Source of the DNA: Sialis fuliginosa
Lineage: Eukaryota > Arthropoda > Insecta > Megaloptera > Sialidae
DNA: 64,000 bases
Assembly (NCBI GenBank): GCA_961205875.1
Contig: OY540820.1
Location: 14,136,001 to 14,200,000 of the forward strand
Direction: 5' to 3'
Positions 35,329 through 49,805 of the stretch are shown in pieces (position 1 is the stretch's first letter; every line of letters starts with the position of its first letter). The position numbers were made by a program, and so were the translations under genes. The notes beneath the pieces were generated by a model. The model made no database searches, was not told the origin of the DNA, and saw only the letters and a program-made list of their open reading frames with translations.

Positions 35329-35735
35329 AACATCTGCCAAGTAAATGCACAGTGTTTCCTCGTAGGTAGTTAATTATTCAATTTAAATAAAAACCGATAG
35401 TATTTATATAAATTGCCTGGAATTGGTTAACCATTTAATTTTTATACAATTTTACTAAAAAATATTAGTTCGAAATTTTTTTTAAAACACACCAGAATAT
35501 TTTTTCATATATTTTAAATTTTTTGACAATTTCAATCTAAGTCTAAATTTATGCAAATGTCAAAATGACATTTAAAACGTTAAAATGACATTTAAAACGT
35601 CAAAATGACATTTAAAACGTCAAAATGACATTTAATATATCCAAGCAAATATCAATTTAGAAAAACAAAACACGAATTTTTAAAATAAATTGAGATAAAT
35701 CTTTGTAAGAGAATATTTTACAACGATGTCATCAT
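35329..35735 (+). repeat. family B repeat, left part with a four-unit tandem array
   Basis: It starts CATCTGCCAAGTAAATGCAC. At 35554-35640 the 20-bp unit GACATTTAAAACGTCAAAAT is repeated about four times, nearly identically. The right end with CGAGGAAGC is missing. Confidence 0.8.
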
Positions 35736-37231
35736 TGTAGTCAAAGTAATCAATAGTAATACCTAATTAAAATTGCAATTTAATCAAGTTAAACGAAGAG
35801 TGTATGTATTTATATAAAAATCCCTTTCTTGTGGAGCAAAAATAGCTCTTCATAACCTATATGTCATGCAACGACACAATTCAGTTTCGTTTTTATATAA
35901 TTTCCTGTAGAAAGGAATTTTTTGTGAAGTTTTCTATGTAAATGTTCAATTAACACATAATATAACGAAATTGGTTTTCGAGATGAATGGAAGGTAAATG
36001 GAAGGTATTTTTTGTTTTGTAAAAGTAAATAAAGATGTAAATGTGCTATGAATTTATATTACCTTTAAATACATTTTATATACATGTCACCACTATTTAT
36101 AATATACACATAAAACTTGTCTAACGATTTTTAAAATATATAAATCGACTAGTTAAGTGTAAAACGGTGTTTTTTTACAAGCAAAAATTTTATACGAATT
36201 TATATTTGAAATCGCAATTTAGATAAGCTATGTAGTTTTAAAATATTTTTATTTTCTGTAAAATACTTTACAAGCCTATAACATAGATAAAAATGGAGGG
36301 CCGAAATAAATATTATAACATACTCGTGGCCCAATAGTTATTTGACATTTAATGTTGAAAAATTTTAACTTTCGCAACCCCACGAAGGTGAAAATTATTA
36401 AAGTATATTTAGATTTTCATTTGTTCTTACGACAGAAAAACAGTATCAATTTATGAAGTTTTGGAAAAATTCGGAATTGTTTAAGTAAACTCTTAATCGA
36501 ATCAAAAAAGAAAAATAATTAATTACATTTTTATAACAATACTTTTAATAATTAACTAATCAAAATTAGGTATATACAATTAAAGTATGTCATTTGAAAA
36601 AAAGTTTAGAATTTTTTTGTATTATTCTAAACTGATTTCGAATGAAAAATGATCAAAATATCGTCGTGGGTCGGACTAATTAGTTTTGTTGAAAAAGCAT
36701 TATTTAAAAAAATCAAGATACACCCAAAGATCTGAATATTTAAAATATAACATTATAAAAAATCAACCTAAAAACTGAAAATTAAAACTTCTTTTAATTT
36801 AAAACAATTAAATTACATAACTAAAAATTAATTACTTGTTACTACGTCAATTAATTGCATAAACTAAAAGCCATAATAACAATATAATTGGGCTATTACT
36901 CGAGCATATTAACTATATGTATAATCATCAATAAGAAATTAACATACTATATGTATTGTCAATAATTTTAAATACAGCCATTAGCATGATAAAATCACGT
37001 CAAGTTTTACAAATTCTCTGCAAGTAAGAATGTAACCACAAAAATGCAGTTTCTTGTGCAAAGAGTTTAGAAACATGTGCAATTTGAGAATGCTGAAGGT
37101 CGATTTATATTTGATATGCTAGTGTTTTTATTTACATGTATTTTAGAGGAAGTATAATCTAACCTAAAATGTAAGTACATAGGTAGATCAAATATTACGT
37201 ACATACATATAAGTAAATAAATAATCAAATA
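35736..37231. other. A+T-rich sequence, no gene seen
   Basis: No exon-like or repeat boundaries were recognised here. Confidence 0.5.
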
Positions 37232-37778
37232 AGGTAAAGGCACCAGTTATGGCCGCTATTTTGGATTAATGGGGTTGTTTTTTGTAATTCTCATGAACTC
37301 GTGTTACTAATAAAACAAGTAACTCTTTATTTAATCAATTTAATTACTAAAGTCCGCAAATATAGTTAATTTTTTTAAATTATTGCCTTTATTTTGTTCA
37401 TGTTTTTCTCCAGTAATGGCAAAGATAAAACCAGTAATGAGCACGCAGTGATGGACACTTGCTAATGATTACAAAATGATAAGTACTACGACACAAAAGA
37501 TATAAAAGAAAGAATCGTCTTTGAAACAATGTAAAACAGTTGCTATGATAATATAATAATTAATAAATAAATTATACTAATAATTAGTTTAAATGTCCAC
37601 CATTTTGACACCTATTGGCCGATTGTAATCAAATCACGCTGTAAGACAGTTAAATGTATATATGTAGATTAATATTCAGAAATGGTAGTAATCAAATATC
37701 AACACATATTTCTAATTCAGTACATTTAATTAAACATTTGCAATTACTGGGGTCCTTACCAAGACTGGTGCCACTACA
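37232..37778 (+). mobile_element. TA-flanked MITE family A, full-length copy
   Basis: The ends AGGTAAAGGCACCAGT and ACTGGTGCCACTACA lie next to TA (37230-37231 and 37779-37780). The body matches the copy at 28833. Confidence 0.9.
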
Positions 37779-38723
37779 TATACAAATATAATTTTATAGT
37801 ATATGAAATAGTTTTTGTTTAAAAAAAATTAAATTAAATGAAATTTTAGTCTTTCGTTGTATTTCTTTTCCTTTTAAGTAATTCAAAATCGGCTTGAGAA
37901 ATTTATAAAATTAATTTTACTAAATTTTATAGTTATAATAGTTAAAATGTAATTTATTATTCTAACCCTGTTTTATTGCGAGTAAACAAACTGGTTCGAT
38001 TTTATTTTTATTCTTTTCTACTTTATTTTTGCATTTACTACGACTTAATCATTTGGTTAATTTAATTATACATATATTTATGATAACGATACAAAGTTGT
38101 ATTATAATTTTAATACATTGTATATAAAATGTACATATGTACGTGGTTTTGAAGAAAATATCTTGATTAAGTTACCACTTTTCTTAATGTCTAAGTTGGT
38201 AGACATAACTAGTTAAGTTTTGTAATAGGTACTTAATATATACTGTCTATTGTTTACTAAGGTTTAAATTTGATTATTATTAGTTTACATTAAGATTACA
38301 ACAAAGTTAACGATAATATAACTATTTGTTGGCTGAAGAGAATTACATAAACGTTTGACGATTTACTACTTGTCAGCTCTGATTGAATATACTAATCGCT
38401 TGAAAAATGGCGACACCAATTAGCCAATAAGATCATGCGATTTGACGCTATTAAATTTTTTTCGGGGGGGGGGGGGGAGTGTTAAAAAGGAAGTTTATGG
38501 CAAGCCTACAGATAATGCTTGAAATAGAGCCACATCTTTGAGAAAGGTGATAAAAAAAAAAAAAATAAGTGGCGAGGCACACAACGAAAAAAAACTTGAA
38601 ATTAATAGTCGTAATTTTATTTAAAAAAAAACAAATCCTACATGTTTAGTTGAAATACCCTTTAAATCAGTTCTATTTTTGGCTAGTAATCTGCATACTT
38701 GTTTCGTTTGCACCTCGGCTATA

Positions 38724-39225
38724 CTCAAGGTATATAAAGACAAGGTAGTCTCATCAGCTCCTTGACCAATCAGCGGCCGTGCGGGAATTGACGTCACTTG
38801 GGGGATGTATTCAAATGCTATAAATGTATAATAGAATATCAATTACTAAAATTTTCCTTTATTTATTCTTGTCTTCGTATTTTTTGATATTTTAATTTTT
38901 AACAACATATACAATCAAAGAAGTACAAATTCGACATTGTAAAATCATGAAAAAGCTATCACAGACAATTTTGTATATTTGGGAAGTGTCATTTTTACTA
39001 TTCTTAAGTTGGCAATACGTTCTGTGGTTTTGAGTTTTTGAATTTGTATGTACTTCTTTGATTGTATGTGTTGTTAAAATATCAAAAAATACGAAAACAA
39101 GAATAAATGAAGGATTTTTTTGTAATTGATATTCTATTATACATTTATAACATTTGAATACGTCTTCGTGATGACTTCAATTGGTCAAGAAGCTATAGAG
39201 ACTATGTATGTAAACCTTGGTATTT
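38724..39225. repeat. foldback element (~500 bp)
   Basis: The left arm (CTCAAGGT, CTCCTTGACCAAT, GAATATCAATTAC, CAATCAAAGAAGTACAAATT) returns in reverse order and complement in the right arm, with the centre near 38975. The arms are diverged at their outer ends. Confidence 0.8.
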
Positions 39226-40739
39226 AATATTTATCGTTAATAGTTAATCGTGATAGTGAAATAATTTTACTTTACTTTTAATTTCGAATATGAGTGACGA
39301 CGGTGATAAGTGTCTCTAATTAATTCTACAAAAATTTCACAAATTTGTTCGTTTACGCCATGACTCGAGAATAGTGGAGGAGAAAAAATTTCGAATAAAC
39401 GAGACTTAGAATAAACGAGTCCCGACTGTAATTATTATGAAATAATATAAAACAACATAATGTAAAGAAACTCATCCAACCAAACAATATACCAATGCAT
39501 TCAACTCGGCGTAACAATTACACTTCTCTCCAGCAATCAAATCAAGTTACAATGCGTAAGATATCTATACTGATGAAACAATTTCATAAGTTGGTGCGCG
39601 CGCGGTTTTTGAACCGTAGGCTGGATAAATGATTATTGTATCACACACACACACATACACTCGCAAATAAGCATCAGTGTATTTGCATACATTGTACTTT
39701 GTTGTACCGCTGTGTGTAAGCTCACTAACACCTGGTCGATCTAGAACGGTCGAGATTGGCAAGGACACACCTATACTTGGAAGGAATGTTGTTCTTTGTT
39801 CCCTCTTTACCCCACAGCTAATTGCGCATATGTTGCATATATTCTCTATCATGTGTGTGCTTATGTACTTAATGTTTAATCCCATGTAATGGGTGGTGAA
39901 GAATATGACTATTGATTGTATTTAAACTTTTTTTTATGATATGATTTTGCAATTGCTTTCCAATATGCATCTATCCTTAATATATATAAAGCTCAAGTTA
40001 TCTCTGTCTGTCTGTCCGTCAGTGCGCTTTTTCATAGATATGTTCTCTGGTCAGGTTATAGGATATATTTTGTTACGATGTTAGGTAACATAAGAAATAA
40101 GCAGTAACGATAATAGTAAATCAAGTCGGAAAAAAGTTTGCCGCTCTTTTGCAATACGTTGCCTAAACCGTTAAATATTGAACAAAATAATGTGTAAAAT
40201 CAAAAGATTTAAAATAAAGTCTGCGATACCAAATATCGAACTTTTATATTTAAGCCACAATGACTGCTTTTATGTTACAAAAAAAAAAAAAACTCATCTT
40301 TATTTCGATTATTAATTTAATTTAAGAACTAATAATTTATATTTTCAAAACAATGAGGAAGTATATGTACATATATTAGCATTCATAATTACAATAAAAA
40401 CAAGTATTTAAAAACATAATAAAGGTCAAGAAGGTCGTTGTACCTGATAATAACAATATTGATCAAAGTATCTTCCCAAAGAATACTACTGGTCAAATAT
40501 CTCGTAGGTTTGCATCCCACACAAAATGTTGGTTTTAATTTAATTTTAATCTATATTTTACATTTAAGATTAATGATAGTAAATTAAATTTTTGATTAGA
40601 ATCTCTCCATCGCGAGTTCTTTATACAAAATAATAATTTTCTTGTATAATATTACACAGGTAACATCATTTTTGCTGTCGAAACCTGATTAGACGATCCT
40701 GAAGGTTTTTGGCGTGCTAAAACTAAGCAATTAGATCAG
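39226..40739. other. mostly A+T-rich sequence, no firm gene
   Basis: A more G+C-rich spot at 39720-39790 gives short frames on both strands, but no splice-bounded exon or family match is recognised. A CTGTCTGTCTGTCCGTC tract lies near 40003. Confidence 0.45.
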
Positions 40740-41015
40740 GTACTCGATATTTAATAATCTAGAAGTGCTAAAATGACGAATCTGGTCATATTTATGAAAT
40801 TTTTTTTATAAAGTTTTCGTTCATAGTGATATCTTTCTTTTTTTAAATAAACGTTGTTATTTTTGAGTGTAGTAATACCTAGTCACTCCAGTAAAAGTCT
40901 GAACAGCGTGGATCGATTTTTGGTTGATTGTAGTAGAGATTTAATAACCTAGAAGTGTTAAAAATGACGAATTAGGTCATATTTATGAACATTTTTTTCT
41001 GAATTTTTTGTTCGT
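40740..41015 (+). repeat. two diverged direct repeats, ~175 bp apart
   Basis: The block TTTAATAATCTAGAAGTGCT through GGTCATATTTATGAAATTTT (about 40750-40805) is repeated at about 40930-40990 as TTTAATAACCTAGAAGTGTT and so on. Confidence 0.75.
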
Positions 41016-41864
41016 AAAAAATACACATTTACATCAATATGCCTTCCGCAATTAATAATTTAATTGATGAACTTATTTATACTTCGGTTACATAATTCGA
41101 TTTTCATCACGAGATCATCTCCAGAACAATTAGTTACATAAGCATATAAATAATATGTTAATATAAAAATAACAAATACATTAATATATTCTCATTATGA
41201 TGCATTTCTATTCAATTATAGTTTTTATTAATGTTATAAAAATAAAAATCTGTGAGAATCGTCAGCGCTTGTGACGTACGTTACATTTCGTTGAATGTTG
41301 ATGCTTTTTTATTTTTATTCTTACGGTATTATTTTATTTTTATTACGTCATTTAATGCATACAGATTGCTTGTCTATATTGCATACAATTAATACCATAT
41401 CTTTAGAATGCACAAGCTTATTCAGCAATAATAAGAGTTTGAATATTGATGAAATATTTTTTATGATTTACGAACATTGCATAGAGATTAGAGAAATTAA
41501 TATTTTCAAAAAAAATCTGTAGAAATAATTTATGAGAACACTTTTATATTTTTAGTAACATGATAGCCATATATACAAAAAAATATAGGTTACATCTAAT
41601 TAAAGTAAATTTATGAGAGCTGGTCAACAAATAAATTAATTTTTGTGAATGAGGATTTCAAATAGTTCTTGTTTCATGATATCCGGTTGTATCTTTTTGA
41701 ATTTTAAAATTTATTAGTCTAATTTTCACAAAAAATATTCATAATTTTGAACTTTTAATAGCACAATGCCCTACTAATCTATATTGAAATTAAAGTAAAT
41801 ATAATATTAATATAATATAATATAATACTGAAATCAGAAAAAGGAATCAACAACACTATGTATG

Positions 41865-41906
41865 TGACCATTACTGGGGTCCTTGCCAAGACTGACGCCA
41901 CTACTT
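41865..41906 (+). repeat. TA-flanked MITE family A, right-end fragment
   Basis: Only the last ~40 bases are kept: CCATTACTGGGGTCCTTGCC, then AAGACTGACGCCACTACT before TA. Confidence 0.75.
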
Positions 41907-44725
41907 AATTAGTGGTTCTTAATTTAGCAAAAATTTAATTATATTAACATTAGATCGAATAAATTGAACAAGTATATGATACAAAGTTCGACTCGCATTT
42001 GACATTTAAAAAAAAATTAAAGTTAACAGGTAGTTGCAGAGTACACTCAAGCAAAATACTAAAGCAGTTACGTGTCAAAAGTCCTTATAAATAATATGTT
42101 AATATAACATTTCGAATAATTAATGAGGTAGTAAAAAACACGCACCTTGCGATTGTTAAGTAAATTAATTAAATAAAATAACAAAATGAATTGCTCTTTT
42201 ATGAGATTATTTTTTATAAAATACTAAACAGATATGAACACGTGGGGAGTTATTAATTATTAAACCGTAACGCCAACATGTATTTTTAATTTCATTTTAT
42301 TTACATTCTCGTGCAAACTTCTTATAAAGTAATTCATTAATATTTACTACATAAGTTTTTTGTTTCACTGATGCGGAACTTAGTGTTCATACTTTTTTTT
42401 ATTTATTCTATTAAAAATTTAAGTACGAAGGATATTTTTGCCCTTTCTTTTCCAAGTAAGGACATAAATAATAACTTAACACTTACAATCAGATAGTTAT
42501 CATGTTAAACATTATAACACATTTTATTTTTTGTTGTATTCCGTTTTCATATATTTTCACAATAAAAAATATTGTTACATTCAAAATTGTTATTCTAGTC
42601 ATGAAAAAATTAAAAAGATATTCCATTGTATGCGTTTTTTTAAATGTTTTTTTTAATTTGTAATAAAAATACATAACCTACTTACGTATTCTTTGGACAA
42701 ACATAAATATATTAAAAAAATAATATTGCCTAATTATGATTCCATTCATAGAAAATAAAAAAAATTTTACATAAAAATGCGTGTTATTTTTAATGTAGTA
42801 TTCAAAAATCGGTTACTTTGAATACCGACAACAAAAAGGAAACATCATAGTAAATAAGTATTTTATAATACAACATCTGCATATTAATATTAGAACAGTG
42901 GTATTCAACCGTTAAAGATTTTTAATTTTTTTATACAGCATGTGAATGAAATAACTTATTGTTAGATATATGAATGATACATGCATAAACATTTTGATCA
43001 TTTGTAATCAATATATTAATCTGTAGGCTCTATCATTCTGTCTGAATAATGTAAATATTTTGTTTACAGACAGTGTTGTGTTTAGGATAACCAGGTCTCA
43101 GGTTTTCACCCTGAGTCTCTCCAGGCTCCAGGTGTAATTATAATTCCACTGGTTTGGTTATACATTTTGACGTTTTGACATCCTAAGACTCAAAATGTTA
43201 ATTATAATTTTTCAAAAAAATCCAAAAAATTCGCATTTTAAAATATCTATTAAACGTAAATCCCAAAAAAAAATTATATGTATAAAACTTCTACTGTGAC
43301 TTTTGCAAGCAAAAATAATTGTACTCCACTGACGATTTATTGTACATGAAAACATTTGTATTACAACACGAGAACAATAGCAGTGTTTTGTATTTCCCGC
43401 CGTATAACGTCACGTACTGACCGCTTACAGCGACATACGTTACAGTGACACGTTTTAGAAACACGCACCATTCATTGAAAACAATCAATGCATTTATTTA
43501 GAATTTTTTACGATATACTTAAATTGTTACATTAAAAATTATATTATGTAAGATACAGTATTTATTTCAAAATTTAAACGTTCGTAGAGTAGAACCTCGA
43601 TTAACGAACGAATTCAGGTGATGGGGTTGTCGATTAAGTCATCTTATCTTACTTGTTTTTTACTTGTTTGCATTTAAAAATATACTTGAAAAGTTAATAT
43701 TTAGATTTATCGACGAAAATATCAATTTATAATAGATTATAAATTAATTTTTTTTTTTTTAAATAAAATTAAAAAAATTTTTTTTAACAAAAGTTGTTAA
43801 TTTAAATATATTTTTTAAGATAAAGTACTAATTGATATAGCATTCCATTTAAAAATTTTGAATTAACCCCATTTGAAGTTTTGAATGTTTGATATATCGC
43901 GTATGACACTTTAAATTATCCAAATCTCAAATAATCATACATCATTAAAAAGTTCGTTATTTCTACTTTCAAATAAAAATTTAAAAATAAAATTTCATTA
44001 ATATTTAACGAAACTAGAGCACTTTTAGTAAAACCCTAAAATTTGGAAACAAATCGTCATATTTTCTAAACAATTGAATGTATGAAAATGTACCCCTCAA
44101 ACTACTCCCTAAGGGGGAGTTTTAGGGGGTTGAAAATATTTTTTTGAAATTCTTTAGGGTCGATATATGTATATACTAAATTTTTTATCATAAAACTCTA
44201 TCTTCAATAGTTTAGGCGTAAAACATAGTGGACGGGTGGTCTGGAACTCCTGGTATAATTGAATTTAAAGATATGTAGGTCTGCCGAAATCGATCTCGGC
44301 AGAAGGGAAGACAATTTATTGTTAGTTACTTAAAAATGGTCTCAAGAGAGAGGAGATTTTTGTTCGCTCCAGGCTACTTCAGCTTTCTGGCTTATCATTT
44401 GTCGCTTTTATTTTTGTTAGATATCACTCACAATCAGACAATTCAGAACAGTTCAATTTAAGTTGATCAAAATTCAAAACATTATAATGGTTTATAATAA
44501 TTTTTATAAAAACAAAATTAAAATCCAGGATTAAAAAAAACTATTTCCATGTATCGTGTTTAAAATTGTTTTGATTTACATAATACCTTATACCTATATT
44601 TAATTTTTGTGGTATTTTGACATTATAATATTAACATCTTTGATAAAAAAGAAGCATTTAATACATTTTTGGCCTAAAGATATTCCAAGAATTATATAGG
44701 TTTTATTTTATTTGATACATATATA
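41907..44725. other. A+T-rich sequence, no gene seen
   Basis: One pogo-like end (AGTAGAACCTCGATTAACGA) occurs near 43588 without a clear partner. No exon-like segment was recognised. Confidence 0.5.
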
Positions 44726-45212
44726 ACGTATTGGCACCAGTCTTGAACGCGTTAAGAGCAAAGTATATTGTTTTTTGGGATTAGTGGACTCCTTTTTGCA
44801 ATTATCATGAACTCATTTTACTAATAAAACAACTAACTCTTTATTAAATAAATCAATTTAATTACCAAAATCAGCAAATATAGTTTGCTTTTTAAATTAA
44901 AGCCATTTATTTTGTATATGTTTTTTATCCAGTAATAAACAACATAAAACCAGTAATGAACATTTACTAATAGTTACAAAATGATAAGCACTACTACATA
45001 AACGTTATAAAAAAAGAGTAGTAAAATTTGAAACAATAAGAAATAAGAAAATACACTTTTCTTGATAGTGTGCCGAACCGAACCGCGATAATTATTTGTC
45101 TACTGTTTTTAAATGGCAGTAATCAAATATGAAAAATATTCTAAATTCAGTACATTTAATTTAAAAAAAATATTCAACATTGGAGTATTGTTCAAGACTG
45201 GTGCCAGTACCT
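44726..45212 (+). mobile_element. TA-flanked MITE family A, diverged copy
   Basis: The ends ACGTATTGGCACCAGT and ACTGGTGCCAGTACCT lie next to TA on both sides. The interior is the most diverged of the two-ended copies and has lost part of the middle. Confidence 0.87.
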
Positions 45213-45214
45213 TA

Positions 45215-48200
45215 TTCATATAATTCCATTCAAATTAACAATACGATAGTTTTCTTCTTTGCATTGAATTCTTACATAAATGTTTTTTAAATCAACACAC
45301 GTCTCTATTTTATAAAAAGACGTTGAAGAACTGGCTATCTAGTTTTTCCCGCGTAAATAAACATGATCTCATCGGTAAATATATAATTTGTAGTACTTCT
45401 GCGTATTCACTTAAATTGCAAGTAAGTTACGATACTTCCTAAATAATATGACATATGAATAATTGTTAATATCTTCCTCGTTCTAAAAAAAAAAAATAAT
45501 CTCTGTGATGTTTATTTGATCTAGTTATAGATAGCAGATATAAATATTTCGAAACGAACCGGCTAAAGTTAGCGGTATCATTCACTTTTAAGCTGGAGAT
45601 TACGGTTTTGAAATTCTGCCTTGAATTTAGTTAAAGTTCAACAGTTTATGAATTTATTTATTTTTTTCTGGGGCAATGTACAGCTTAGTAAAAGCAACAC
45701 ATACTACACCAAATTATATATTTTGTTTTACGTTTTCAACCATTCTAATATCCTACCGAGCCGATAATAATACTTTTTATTTGCATTTGTTAAAAAATCA
45801 AATGAAAAATATAACATTCTGTTATAAAAACAGATATTAAGTATACATAGATATATCGGCTTTTTAAAAAGTTGTATTTATTATCAAATTTTAAACATAT
45901 TTGGATTGTAAAGTGGGTTTTTATGTTAAGTTAAAACATCCTTGTAAAAATGGCATCATTATATAAGTGGGGTTTTCGACTTTATATGCGTCTTCACAGA
46001 CATTTTTGTAGAAAAAATAATTTTATAATATAAAAATAAATAAATAACGTCTTAATTTTTATTATATGAAAATTAATTTAATAACTGTTTGAGTCCCTAA
46101 AATAATAAAAATATTATTCTAGAAATGAAAACTTATTAATATTTCTATTTTTCAATATTTTAACATTGTTTTAGAAAATTAAGATAAGAATACAAATGTT
46201 TATCAATTAAATACAAAATAGGAATAACTAAAAACCTTTGTATATAACTCGTATTTAAAAAATTCTATCAATGCTTTTAAAAAACAATTTTTACTCGAGT
46301 ATTTTTGGCCAAAATATTGATAAGAAGGCTTTCGCGGTTTTTTGTGCTTAATGTTTCGACTAGCATTCTCAATGTTTGTATTAAGTTTTTTTTTTCAGTA
46401 AAAAAACTACATATTTGTGTAGATACAGAGATAAAGATGCGACAAAAACTCAATACATAAATGTACTATAGCGTCAAACATCTATTATATGATAATAGTT
46501 GTCAACTGAATTATATTTTCTTATATTCCAGCTTCTATCTTATACAAACCAGGTTTTTTATTTTGTCATTATCATTATTCTATTCTGCCACTTACAAAAA
46601 AACAAAAAAAAAAAACAAATGCATCAAGGACTAGAAAATAATGAGACAAAAATAGTAAAAAAACAAAACACGACCTATGTCATATAAGCGTTAAATTAAA
46701 GGAAATGACAATAACAAGTGAAGTTTAAATTACAATTCCATGACCAGCCAAGATTTTCCACTAATTTGTTGAACAGTTTTAAGGTTATATCATTTATTGT
46801 TTTCTCATTGCGAACAATACGGATTTTTTCAAATAAAATGTTGAGATTCATACAAAAGCATTTCTGTGATAAGAGCACGTACAACTTACCTGTGATTGAT
46901 TTTTCTAAACAGGTGTATAATGAGCAATAAATATAAATAACCTTGAGTCCAAATACCATTCTTGCTCTGCTGTACTGAAAAATTACGTATTATTTAACAG
47001 CAGCGGCTTAAATCGGGCCCTTGCAAATTGTTTTTTGTACCATTGAGAAATTTCAGGTGTTTAATAACTGTCATTATTCTACATTATATAAGTCCATATA
47101 TATATAATAATATATTATATTTAACTATCTGTTGTCAGATCAAAATTTTAGATAATGATATTTCAAAATTAATTACAGTGATTTTAATTTTAAAAATCTT
47201 AGCGAACTTATATTTGATTTTATAAATAAAAATTTTTACATAAAAAATTGTAAAATGTTATTCTCTAGAACTTTTATACAGGACATTTGTTCCGATTATC
47301 AGTTTTAACAGCTCAAAAATCCATTTGATTAAACGCACTTATTTTTCGGATTCACGGCGATTTTTCAGCAATTTATGTAGACACGTTGGAAATTTTTTTG
47401 AAATATAGTTGTAAAGCAAATATTTTTGAAAATTTTAATGTAAGGCACGTCTCTGTATCTTTATTTGTCTTGAAGTTATTCAATAAAAACTAAATTAAAC
47501 TTTAAATGGCTGTACTTTTTTTCCATAAGGCCTATGAATTTGTTTCAAAAACAGGGCTGTACTAAGACGACTTATATGACAGATACAAAAATGATGAAAA
47601 TAACTTCTGATTTTGACAAATTATGGAACCTACATATATATATCTTTTTAAATTTATCCATAAAATCATGAACTTATAGTAAAGGAAACACATTTTGTGT
47701 ATGCATATTTTATTGAACCCACTTTAATCCAACCCTGTCTACTGAACTTATATGTGATTGTGTTACTAACTACAGACAGACGGATGCAAGCAGACAACAA
47801 CTAAGAACGTGATACAAGAGATTCAAACCAAGGACCTTAACCGACCCATCTCAAACACACCGAAAAAAAAACATTTAAAAATGATTATTTATTACACTGG
47901 AACCCGCCCATTATTGGCGAATATGTATAAATATTATTACAGGAATGAAATCTCTACATGCTGAATATTAATAACGTAAAAAACAATATAATTTATGTTT
48001 ATAGACTTTGGTATCATGTTGATTTACAAAACTATGTTTTGGTGAATAATGCAAACAAGTTTTTGGTAGTCGAAAAAAATATATGAAGTTATTTTTGCGC
48101 TATGAAAATATGAGTTATATTCTTCATTCGAAATGGATTTCTGGTGGTCTCTACTTTAGACAAATCGTTTGCCGATTTAATAATTACAGGTTATTTTTTA

Positions 48201-48480
48201 TAGAAACATTAAACCAAAAGTGAAACATGATTTCTATTTTTGCAATGTTTTTTGTTAATATATGCATGATATAAAAATATCGTGTTCTTTTGATATTAAT
48301 TGTTTATTGTTTTATTTATACGAGTAATAAATTTGAAAATAAACAAGCGATTGAAAATGTCGTTTCTGGGTGTACTTTTTGTCTTGATAGAGTATACATA
48401 GCTAATTTTCTTACGATAAAGAAATTGTCTGCTACAAATTATGACGTAAGCCAAAATATCTAAAGTGTAGATGTTGACAT
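45215..48480. other. A+T-rich sequence, no gene seen
   Basis: Several frames of 60-90 codons exist on both strands (for example around 46500-46960), but they overlap one another, have background composition and no recognisable domain. Confidence 0.5.
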
Positions 48481-48700
48481 GAGAAGGTGACTTCCAAAAC
48501 TCGTTCGTTCCATTTTAAAAAATAATCGAGATGCAGTGGATTTTAAAAAACTTTTTGGCATTATTTCATATGGTAATATCAGTTTTGAGCAAAACTGACA
48601 TTATGTATAATATGAAATAATTCCAAAAATTCTTTCAAAATCCACTGCAAGTCGATTATTTTTCAAAATGGAACGAACGAGTTTTGGAACTCACCTCCTC
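48481..48700. mobile_element. short foldback MITE
   Basis: The left half (TCCAAAACTCGTTCGTTCCA to GCAGTGGATTTT) is the near-perfect inverse of the right half (AAAATCCACTGC to TGGAACGAACGAGTTTTGGA). The outer GAGAAGGTGA/TCACCTCCTC continue the pairing. Length is 220 bp with a short loop. Confidence 0.88.
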
Positions 48701-49227
48701 AAATGTATTCTCAACTTACCAAAATCAAGTTCTACAACTACGAACTAAAATAAAAACAAATCTAACATCCAATCCAATCCATAACATACAAAACAAAACG
48801 AAAAAAGCATGACATTATGACCTTTATTTAAGATAAAAATATTTACAAAAAAATATTTGTATACTGTGTATCCGAACAAACAAAATAAACAAATAAAAAC
48901 AACAAAAGGAATATTATTATACATGCATGGAAAGAAATGACGTATTGTACTCAAAAACAATTGAGTTCTGATAGAAACCGAAGATTGTAATATATGGGGC
49001 AAGTATTTCACCCATAAGGTGACTAGAAATCAATTCCCATGTCGCCGACGTCTATCATAATTTAGATGGATCTCGGTTGGTCTGGAGAAGTTGAATGGGC
49101 AATGAATTGTAAAACGTTTCAATTCATGCATGTTATAAATAGCTATTTATACTATAGTATAAGGATCGAGGAAAAGCAATTGGATATATAGTTTATGATT
49201 AGGTATAAATATTAAGCATTATATTAT

Positions 49228-49565
49228 AGTGTATTCAAAGTTGATAGGAAATTTAACATGAGGGCAATTAGAAATGTTGTAGTAACTGGTCAAATTTGAC
49301 GATGTGTGATTGGTGCATTTTGAAATGCCGCCTCGAAACTAACTGATAAATTTTAAATTAATCAACAGTATTTTGTTTTAAAGTAAACATCCTAGATAAA
49401 ATTATAATAATATTTTTTGGCAGATATAAATTTGAAAACAAAATACTAATGACTATTTTATTAAATTTTGTGATGGCATTTTAAATTGCACCAATCACAC
49501 ATCGTTAAATTTGACAACACTTCTAATGTTAAATTTCCTATGTCTTAATCAACTTGGAATACACT
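49228..49565. mobile_element. MITE with AGTGTATTC-AAGTTGAT ends
   Basis: The ends AGTGTATTCAAAGTTGAT and ATCAACTTGGAATACACT form imperfect TIRs, followed inward by inverted TTAACAT and GATGTGTGATTGGTGCA blocks. Length is 338 bp. A fragment sharing GTGTGATTGGTGCA lies near 25085. Confidence 0.83.
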
Positions 49566-49805
49566 GTATAAAGTGAATAAAAAAAGATAGGGTGTTATTA
49601 TAAAGACTGAAATATATTTTCTTTCAGATAAAAGATGCGTCTTCAGGCGATGTTATGGGTATTTTTGAATGTATAGTTGTCGAAAAAAAGGCGACAATAG
49701 TTTTAAAGTATCGAATATTCGTAAAAAATTACTTTAATTTATCATTATTTAGAAAATATGCCATATTATACTTCAAAATAGGGTTTATCAATCACATAAT
49801 ATAGG

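Noticed and set aside
39677-39889. Frames on both strands in a more balanced stretch
   Set aside because: Neither gives a splice-bounded exon or a recognisable family; the two strands compete for the same bases.
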